From NCBI GenBank assembly GCA_034509735.1, contig JACGWO010000006.1:9129001-9193000 (forward strand): a stretch of 64,000 nt of DNA, read 5' to 3'. Positions 56,047-64,000 of this stretch are shown in pieces. The first letter of the stretch is position 1; every line of letters begins with the position of its first letter. The notes under the pieces are model-generated. The model did not search any database. It saw nothing but the letters and a program-made list of their open reading frames with translations, and was not told where the DNA came from. The position numbers and the translations under genes were made by a program. Origin of the DNA: Sesamum alatum (Eukaryota > Streptophyta > Magnoliopsida > Lamiales > Pedaliaceae).

Positions 56047-59000
56047 TGTTAGAATAGGTGACCATGTAAGCCAATTTTGGAAGGAATATGTAACCTATGT
56101 CTAGACAATTTCAGGTGTTTGATAAAACATTTATGAATAAAGAAGTGAAAATTCATATGGCAACACTTTGTTTACGTTCACTTATATCTGCTATTACATA
56201 TCTGTTCACTACGCAAATAAAGCCCACGGACTAAGAATCGATTTCGGGACTGGGACTACGCTTGGAGGTAGGTCCATGAAATCAGTCTTACCGAATCAGT
56301 CCGGAAATCTCCAAGTCAAGGAATCTCGAAAATGGTACCGGGATTCCCTTTGAGACTTGCACTAAGCATCTGCTGTCGTATTTCATCGACGGGTGACGAA
56401 GGTCGTCTAAGCAGTGTTAGTGGGTCAGCATGCTAGGAAGCAGCTGACTGAGGTGACTCGCGGGGAACCGTCTTACGGAGGACCTTGAGTATGGTCAGCA
56501 AGGTATGACGTGTATTCCCCGTTCCAACGGTACAGGCCAAGTCCATTGACTTGAGGAACTGCCGAATTTACCTGTACATCAAGTCTGTATCTTAGATATG
56601 GTGAGAGATTGCCAAAATACTCTTGAGTAGTCATAAGCCATGTCTAGTGCAGCTCAGGGTGTACTGAGTGACAGTAGTTTCCAAGAAAGGATCTTATTCT
56701 CCTGTCAAATATCAGTGTAATCAGCAGACTGAGTGAGGCGTTGAGTTTTAGAGATTTCTTTACCCACCAAAACTGTGGCCACAATAAACGGAGACAGAAA
56801 GGTGAGCGACTTATATTCGCGCTTGCGCGACGTAAAAAGGACGCACTTACGTTGGTCCAAATATTGGTTACCATGCAGCGTCGAGGCGAGGTTCTCTGTG
56901 CCCTTAATAGATCTAAATGCATTGAGACCGAAATGACAAAGACAATTCGCTTGTGAGAAAGTTAAATGTTTCATCCTCTCTGATTATTACCCTTAGTTCC
57001 ATAGCGACCTTGTCTTCGAATTGGGCGCAACCTCCATCGAACCGACGATTTTCTTAGAATCGGCCCAAAGTTTAAAGGCCGAAAGGAAAACCTAAGGGAA
57101 TCCTATAGACACTTATTCATAGTAATTAATGGAAATTATTAAGATAAGTGGAGAAGGACATGCATAAATTTTGATTAAGCAGCGTTTCTGATAATTTCTG
57201 GAAAAATTAATCCCTAATATGAGTAAGGATTTGATGTGGATTGGTGGATGATTTAGAAGAATTTATTAATTTAACTTCTATGGCTCTAGAAGTAGTTATT
57301 AATATTTTGCCTTTAAATATTTTATATTAGATTTAAAATCTATTAAATAAAATTAAGGTTGATTGTATAATGGTAAGTCCAGCTTAAGCATTAGAATTTG
57401 ACAAAGGTCATCCTACTTAACTATGAACTTGTGACTAGGTCAAGCCTAGTCAAAAATATTAGCTATAAGCCTTCTAAAAGGGGGAGTTAAGGAGGATAAA
57501 GCTTTCTCTTATAATATACTACAGGCACCCTTTTGTTAGAGGATTAGATTCCCACCACACACACACACCACCTACATACACATCTCCTCTCAGCTCCACC
57601 ATTGACTCACCGCTTACGTCTCTTACGAGGCGTCGCACGCGGAATATATATTAGAGTTCTTTGTTTGGTTTTGACATTTCTGTGAAGAACAATAGCGGTA
57701 TAAATCAATACCTACCGTATGTAAGCGAGAAAATCAATACGTTCTCAAGACTGTCATAACGTGGTTTCATCCAACTGCCAAAAATCCCAAAATCCATCAA
57801 ACCTTGGTTTTTCTTGTGCATTGTTCAGCACAATACTGGAGATAGAAACTGGGTTGGATGAGAGATGTTAACTAAGTATTAGGAAGGTTACTGAGACGAC
57901 ACGAGAGAGCGGGAAACAACGCTTGTACAAAGACGAAAAATAGGATTAGGTGACTCTATGGAGAGCCAATATGAGAGGGCTTAGTGACCTATGGTCTAGC
58001 CAATTTTTGAGGTATTTATTAAACCATTTAAAAGGATAGTGAAAACGCGGAGTCAAGGTATGCGCCATATTTGATAAGATAACCATATTACCACACACCC
58101 ACCAGAATCTATATGGAGAGCCAAATTTTGTACGTTCTTACTGGAGCCATTTACATTTCTGTTCTAGACGGGCCTGAGTACTTAGGCACCGAACTGAAAA
58201 CGCTTTTGCAGACCAAGACTCACTTGGAAAGCACAACTCCTAACGCTTAGAGGTAGGCTCAGAGAGTCTTAACTAGAATACGTCGGGCGAAATTGTTTCC
58301 TCGAAGTCCAACGGAATCCCGGAAAATAATTTCCCTTTGATTTTTTTGAGGCCTGAGCCCCCACTAGAGCTATGGACTTCTATTCGTATATCGCGACAAT
58401 TTCAGGGATGAGCAAGTTCGTCTACGCACGTATGCTCCAGAGGTTCGCACGCGCACCAAGTAGCATGGAGCAGCTGAACTGGCAGGTGGTCTCTGGTGAA
58501 CCTCTTGGAGTAGGTAGTGTCCAACAGTATTAGTTATCCATCAAACCTACAAGCATCCATTTACTGTGCAGGGAACATCTGATTTTAACCACTCCAGCTC
58601 TGTCTAGATACCTGGTTGAACACACGAGAGCAGCATATAGAGTGACAGCCTACAATAACGTGGAGTTAGTCCAAAGCCAATGGGCTAGTGCAGCGCTGGA
58701 GGCCACAAAGTGACAGTTATGTTTTCACAAGAAAGGATCTGTCTCCTGTCAAAAGGTATTGACAGTTGAGTCTCATGTATGCTCTGTGTCTTGTCCCTGA
58801 AATCTGTGGCCATGTGACTGAACAGAAGGGAAAGGTTTCCTTGCGGCGTTTAGTAAGGACAGACCGACACTTAGGTCCAAAATGGTACCCTGCTTTCCAT
58901 GCCCTAGACTCTAAGTGATGAACCGAAGACAGAAGGACAAGTGTACTGTTAGAGCCTAAATGCATCCCCGAATATTTCACCTAGTCTCTAGTGCCATGGA

Positions 59001-60073
59001 CCGTTGCTAGATGGTCACCCATGGTAATGGACGGATTCTAGGAATCCGACCAAGTCTAGCTGAATGGTGAACCTAAGAGTCACACACTATCCACACACAC
59101 TTAGTATTTAATTTGGAATTAAATATTGGAGTAAAGGAATGATTAAATAAGATTTAATCGGGTACTATATTTTCTTGGAGAAATTAATTCCTTCTATTTG
59201 ATAAAGGGAATTAAATTAATAAATAGGATTTATTAAAAGGGTTGATTTAATGGGGCTTAGAATAAATAATAATATTTATTTATTATATTATATTTATTCT
59301 TTTAGCCTTTTGGAATATTTAATAGGATTTAAATATTCCATTAAGTTAAAATCAACGGTTGAGATGGAAAGGGGAGATGGAAGCTAGGATTTGTTTGACT
59401 AGGTCAAACACTAGTTTGACTAGGACTTTGACAAGTCAAAATCCTAGTCAAATTAGGTTACTTAGAGTTTGAGTTAAAGAGGATTAAACTCTTCCTCTAT
59501 ATAAACCTCTAGCTTCCAACATTTGTAGGATGATGATTCTTGAAAATACACACACAACACACACTCTCTCCTCTTCCTCTCTCGTCCGCCCCTCTCTCTC
59601 TCTCACCAAGAAAAATATTATTTTTCTTGTTCTTTTGTTCTTGGAACAATTGAACTAAGGAAGATTGATCCCGTTAATTCATAAGGCGTGGTTGATCTAT
59701 CCTCTCCAAAATAATACTTGTTCGTTGCTAGCACGACGTGCAAGAATACGTGGGTGGATCGTGTGTCACGATTTGGAGGATCTCAAGAACGAGTCTTGGT
59801 GCAAAACGGAACAACGCGAAGCCGTTGAAGACGAAAACGACAACGGGTAGGTCTCGTTTTAAGATTTCGTCCCTCTTTAATTTTCAACTCTATGCCTCCA
59901 TGATTTCTTTATTTGTTTATGATCATGAGATACACCGATCACCCGGGAACCTCAGGGCACACCCCTTCAGCGTGTTCTTTTCAATTAAAAGCATGCCTTT
60001 TATTTTCGTAAATTTATTTCTATCGCGCTTCCGCATTCGCGCAATTCCCGGGACGATCCACCGATTTCTTTCA
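56047..60073 (+). repeat. LTR region between copia E and F, with a scrambled 2-kb middle
   Basis: Clean LTR sequence covers 56047-56693 and 58727-60073. Added together (about 1994 bp) these equal exactly one LTR, ending TTTCTTTCA before the F primer site. Between them, 56694-58727 aligns with the same LTR only loosely. It runs from the breakpoint to near the LTR end, then from an LTR start (about 57941) back to the breakpoint, with many small insertions. So this is either LTR next to LTR, or a single shared LTR with an inserted faulty copy. Confidence 0.75.
59394..59505 (+). promoter_or_regulatory. copia F LTR promoter: W-box cluster and TATA box
   Basis: TTTGACTAGGTCAAAC and further TTGAC cores in both orientations at 59394-59456, then TATATAAA at 59498-59505. 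Same layout and spacing as in copia E. Confidence 0.55.
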
Positions 60074-60086
60074 GTGGTATCAGAGC

Positions 60087-61869
60087 CCGTTCGGTGTATA
60101 GGCTTAGGGTTTATGTGCGTTATAAGCATGAAACGTGATATTTACATGTTTATATTAAATCTTGATTGTTCTTGATTTTGAGCATGTCGATTTTATTGCT
60201 TTTAATTCGTGTGAATTTCTGTATGTTGGTATTTTTCTGTTTTTCTTGGGAAACGGGGTGGAAATTGAACGGAAAACGAGAAACGACGCACGGCCAGCCG
60301 GGAGAGGCTGGCCGCACGCTGCCGGCAGGGCAGACGCGCGCAGGCAAGGGGCCTGCGCACGCCCGCCAGCCGGTCGTGCGGAGCAGCGCGCCAGCGAGTC
60401 CGCGCGCGGCTCTAGGCAGCGCCGCCAGGGGCGCGCGCACGCAGACGGAGGAGTCTGCGCGCGCGCGCTCCTGCAGCGTGCCGAGTGCGCGTCTGCGCGC
60501 GCACTGCGCACGGCACGGCCGGCAGCCAGCAGGCCAGCGCGCGCGCAAGGCAAGGGAGCCTGCGCGCACGGCGGCTTGCCGCATGCCAGGCCGCCCAGCG
60601 CGCTGCCGGCCAGGCGCACGCGCATGCAGGCAAGGGGCTGCGCACACGCGCCGGCCAGGCTGAGCCTGCTGCCCTGCGCGCGTGCCGGCGGCCGCCGCCG
60701 GCGCTGCAGCTGCTGCTGCTGCTAGGGTTTCAAAACCCTAGCAGTATTTTTCCTTTAATTTTTTTTTAATTATTTTCAGTTTTAATTTTGAATTAATCTG
60801 AAAAATCGTTTTTGGTTCAATTATGCCTATTTTCTAAAAGACATTATTTTAGGAGTAGAATAAATTGGATTTGGAATCCCGGGGTTATTTTACTTAAAAT
60901 AATGAGGAAAGGTTTTTCCTTAAAACGAGAAAAATAATATTACCAATATTTGTGTTTTATTTTTTCACACGCTGTGCACATATTCATTTATTATTTTTTT
61001 GGATATTTATGATTGGAAATCATATGTTGTTGGTATTTTGTAATTATATGATTGGATCATGTGATTATGTGTGTTGAATGGAAATGGATGATCGCGAGCC
61101 CTAGACCGAATGTATGGTTTATTTTCTGTTGGGCCTGTGTGCCTCTTTTACTGCTTTCTCCTTCTCTCTTTCTAATTGCCTTGGAATAATAAGGCCTTCT
61201 ACCTCCCTCCTTATATACTCCCCCGGGTTTTCGCTGGGGTTCTATCTTTAATATGTAATGAGAGTAGACTAGGAGTGAGGTTTCTATTTTTGTAATTGGT
61301 GGAGAAGAATGAAGGACCACATGGAGAGCCCAGACAGGAGGTCCCTTGGAGTTTTCCATGAAGTGAAGAAAGAGAAAAAGAGACAAAGGCCCATCAGCAT
61401 GATGATTGGGTTACTATTAATGTAATAGTATAGGACAAACCCTAGATTGACATAGATCCACTGCGGGCTCAGTGGATCGCATAGGATTCGGGCTCGTGAT
61501 CATCCAACAGGGGCGTGCTAGGCTTTAATTTTGCATGTGGTTATGATGATGGATGAATGGGTTGTTTATTTATCATATAACTGCTATGAATGGTTTATTT
61601 ACGCATTATGGATGTATGTGTAGATACTAACAATACCTCCCACAGATCTTTTCCATGCGAATCGTAAAAGCAGGGTATTGGGAAAAATCGCTGTGGATCC
61701 CAAGCCCACTTGAAAGGATTCCCGAAAACCACGTTTGAGAGTACCGTGTTTTCGTATAAATAGTGGGAGGATTAAATGACTAAAGTCCATGTGTTTAATT
61801 ATTTTATCAAAACCACCGTCTTTTATTTTCTGCTGATCGCGCGCTGTTTTCTAAAATGTAGATTTTAAA
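60087..61869 (+). other. copia F leader with GC-rich, palindrome-rich tract
   Basis: The GC-rich tract is at 60280-60720, with GCAGACGGAGGAGTCTGC and CAGGCAAGGGGCCTG palindromes, and ends in repeated GCTGCTGCT. CTAGGGTTTCAAAACCCTAG (60723-60742) is a perfect hairpin. The CATAGGATTCGGGCTCGTGA block (61480-61499) and the GCGTGCTAGGC block are shared with the other leaders. No gene is supported. Confidence 0.7.
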
Positions 61870-62710
61870 ATGTCTAAGAACCCACTTTCCACCATTCTTG
61901 AGACAAACAAATTCAATGGAACAAACTACAACGACTGGTTGCGCAATCTCAGGATAGTCCTAGATTACGAGAACCAAGGCTACGTCATGGACGAGCCTCT
62001 CCCTAGGACCTTACCGGAAGGATCCGTAGCATTATACTTGCTTCGATGACCAATGAGATTCAAAAGCAATATGAAAGGCTAGACGATGTCCCTTCCATTA
62101 TGGCTCGCCTTAAGGATTGCTATGCAGTCCCGGACCGGCATACTAGGTATGTCGCGACCAAGGCGTTCTTTGGAACGAAAATGACAGAAGGATCCTCTAT
62201 ACAAGAGCACGGTTAAAATGCTTACCCTGGTGGAAAAGCTCGAGGACCTAAAGGCAGGTCTCGATAATGAAACGTACATAGATGTGATCCTTCAGTCACT
62301 CCCACCCTCCTTTGACCAATTTATCGTCAACTACAACATGAACGCACTGAGAAGAGCATTCATGAGTTGATCAATATGTTGGTGCAATACGAGGCAACGA
62401 CTAAGAAGTCCACGCCTTCGGTATTGTTTGGAGGTGCTTCGACTTCTAATACGAAAGGCAAGGGTTTGGAGATGCTTCGACTTCAAATACGAAAGGCAAG
62501 GGTGCCGGACGTTGGAAGAAGAAGAAAGGGAAGGGAAAGGCCGTCAAAGCAGCTACGAACACTAAGAGTGTTCCCATTGCCAAAGAGGGGAAAGGCAAAG
62601 GAAAGGGAAAGGTTGTCTCCAACCAACAGTCAAAGGCATATGACATATGTATCAACTGCCGTGAGAAAGGGCATTGGAAGAGAGAGTGCCCCAAACTCTT
62701 CCTGAACCAA
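61870..62710 (+). pseudogene. copia F gag
   Basis: Starts ATG 61870 with MSKNPLSTILETNKFNGTNY and runs through the DEPLPRTLPEGS block. About 56 bp are then missing at about 62018-62024, between two CCGGAAGG repeats present in E and B, which shifts the frame. Downstream, the capsid part (ARLKDCYAVPDRHTRY, FFGTKMTEGSSIQEHG) and the zinc knuckle CINCREKGHWKREC (about 62655-62697, complete CX2CX4HX4C) remain readable. A short duplication of the GGAGGTGCTTCGACTTC segment (about 62430-62500) is present. Confidence 0.85.
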
Positions 62711-64000
62711 GGTATATATGTGATTGAGGTTAATATGGTCACTAGTTCTGCCTCTTGGGTATTAGATACCGGCTGTGGAGCTCACATTTGCAATGACTTG
62801 CAGGTGTTGAAAAGAAGCAGAAAACTGGGTAGCGGGACATGATCCTGAAAGCTTGGGAATGGCAAAGGCCATCTCGGCAGAAACAGTAGGATCCGCCACT
62901 CTAGCGATTAGTGATAATATTAGCATAGATTTAGAGCAAGTTTATTGTACCCAGTATGATTAAAAACATCATTTCCATTCCATTGTTGGACAATAGTGGT
63001 TATGAGTTTAGAATCAATAAAAAAAAATTGCTTTTATTTTGATGAGGTGTGGAATTGCTCATCTACTTGGTACATTGCATAACAGACTCTATATCTTGCA
63101 AACAAACGAATTTCGTCCTCAATGCACAACACAAACGAAAATTAGATAATAACGGGAACGCAACGTCTGTAGCACGCTAGGCTAGGTCACATATCCCAAG
63201 ATAGGATCAAAAGGTTGGTAGACTCAAAGAACCTAGAGGTTGGGGACTTGAGCGATCTACCAACTTGTGAGTCCTGTCTAAAAGGGAAAATGACCAAGAA
63301 GCCCCTTTGTAGGAGAAAGCAAGCTTGCCACAGGTCTGTTGGACTTGGTTCATACAGATGTATGTGGACCACTAAGGACGCAGGCCCGAGGTGGGTTCTC
63401 CTACTTCATAACCTTCACCGATGATCATTCACGGTATGGTTATGTTTACCTGATGAGGTACAAGTCTGAAGCTCTTGAGAGGTTTAAAGAATTCAGACTT
63501 GAAGTGGAGAACCAAACCAACTGCAAAATTAAAATCCTTCGGTCGGACCGAGGCGGTGAATACCTTAGTACGGAGTTCCTAGATTATCTAAAAGAACATG
63601 GTATAATATCAGAATGGACGCCTCCAGGAACACCACAGTTAAATGGTATCTCTGAAAGGAGGAATCGAACCCTGTTGGACATGGTTCGGTCCATGATGAG
63701 TTTTACTAAATTGCCCTTATCGTTTTGGGGCTATGCACTAGAGACAGCGGCCAAATTATTGAATTTAGCGCCTACTAGTACATTGACCCAAACGCCATAT
63801 GAGATTATGGCACGGCAAGCCTGCATCCTACAACTACTTGAAAGTGTGGGGTAGCCCCGCATACGTCAAGAGGTTAGTGGGAGATAAGTTAGAATCTAGA
63901 TCTAGCTTATGCAGGTTCGTTGGATACCCTAAAGAAACTGCGGGTTATTACTTTTATGACCCCTTGGAACAAAAGGTGTTTGTTTCAAGAAATGCAGCAT
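62711..64000 (+). pseudogene. copia F pol (protease, integrase), partial at window end
   Basis: Protease SWVLDTGCGAHIC (62753-62790), then a frameshift. The gag-pre-integrase zinc region is at about 63170-63270 (CESCLKG). The integrase core is open over 63339-63854: LVHTDVCGP (first Asp), FITFTDDHSRYGYVYLM (second Asp), SDRGGEYLSTEFLDYLKEHG, PGTPQLNGISERRNRT (catalytic Glu in SERRNRT), so all three DDE residues are present. After a frameshift at about 63805 the C-terminal block SPAYVKRLVGDK runs to the window end. Confidence 0.87.

Larger units (their letters stand above)
45507..57940 (+). mobile_element. Ty1/copia retrotransposon E with nested solo LTR
   Basis: Plus-strand element inserted in the CACTA TNP1-like gene. 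The left flank is GACGA (45502-45506). Order: 5' LTR (45507-47484), primer site (47486-47497), leader, gag (49721 on), pol, interrupting solo LTR D (53498-55734), end of RNase H, polypurine tract (AAGTGGGAGAT), 3' LTR from 56047. The last part of the 3' LTR is unclear because of a degraded or error-laden tract (56694-58727). The right flanking duplication could not be located. Many one-base indels break gag and pol. Confidence 0.85.
60075..64000 (+). mobile_element. Ty1/copia retrotransposon F, 5' part (truncated by window edge)
   Basis: Primer site TGGTATCAGAGC (60075-60086), leader with GC-rich tract (60280-60720), gag from ATG 61870, and pol to the window end. Same family as E and B. The leader lacks about 0.39 kb relative to E: at about 61620-61635 the sequence jumps from the segment after ATGTATGTGT straight to AATACCTCCCACAG. 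It is the best preserved copy for integrase, but gag has a frame-breaking deletion. Confidence 0.87.

Noticed and set aside
60155..60725. Long overlapping open frames on both strands (up to 187 codons)
   Set aside because: They lie in the GC-rich copia leader, where stop codons are rare in all frames. The same happens at 47571-48125 and 16444-16835. No domain, and no conservation of a frame between copies.
1..64000. A new defence or enzyme gene cluster
   Set aside because: I looked for operon-like or clustered unknown genes on both strands. Apart from the DUF1685 gene, every coding signal belongs to a known transposon class.

Overview
This window looks like nuclear DNA of a flowering plant, probably a eudicot. 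The evidence is low-GC intergenic sequence, intron-bearing genes, and several plant transposon families: Ty1/copia with an initiator-Met primer site, an Athila-like Ty3/gypsy element, a CACTA (En/Spm) element, Mutator-like and CACTA miniature elements, and a plant LINE. Only one ordinary host gene is supported, a DUF1685-family gene on the minus strand (33197-36568). Its short last exon lies 2.7 kb from the first.

Left part, 1-20150: an old LINE on the minus strand (DUF4283/zinc-knuckle ORF1, endonuclease plus linker of ORF2) has been split by copia insertions. Copia A (1-4324, minus, running off the left edge) sits in ORF2. Copia B (7298-19654, minus) sits near the ORF1 N-terminus. One LTR of copia B carries a nested solo LTR (8028-10029) with a perfect target-site duplication. 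A block of LINE ORF1 occurs twice (6461-7297 and 16774-17608), and the second copy replaces the primer-binding end of copia B, which points to an unequal exchange.

Middle, 20150-33196: a truncated copia LTR, an AT-rich stretch, a long-inverted-repeat Mutator-like element with a 9-bp duplication (23378-24757), and a complete but non-autonomous Athila-like element (24907-32659) that keeps gag and protease remnants but no polymerase or integrase. Its right LTR carries an unrelated 0.5-kb insert, perhaps mitochondrial DNA.

33197-37281: the DUF1685 gene. Its intron holds a CACTA-type MITE nested in a second MITE of the same family, and a Mutator-type MITE, each with target-site duplications.

Right part, 37282-64000: a stack of insertions. 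A copia LTR (37282-38756) is interrupted by a CACTA element (38757-45506) with tnp2- and TNP1-like pseudogenes. The CACTA is interrupted by copia E (45507 onward, plus strand). The RNase H region of copia E carries a solo LTR of another family (53498-55734). Copia F follows in the same orientation and runs off the right edge. Between E and F lies about 2 kb (56694-58727) that reads as an error-riddled, circularly permuted copy of the LTR, probably an assembly artefact.

All copia coding regions are broken, largely by one-base indels, some of them in homopolymers. The LTRs of these copia elements share a cluster of WRKY-type W-box cores just upstream of the TATA box. Three of the elements have a very GC-rich, palindrome-rich leader between primer site and gag.
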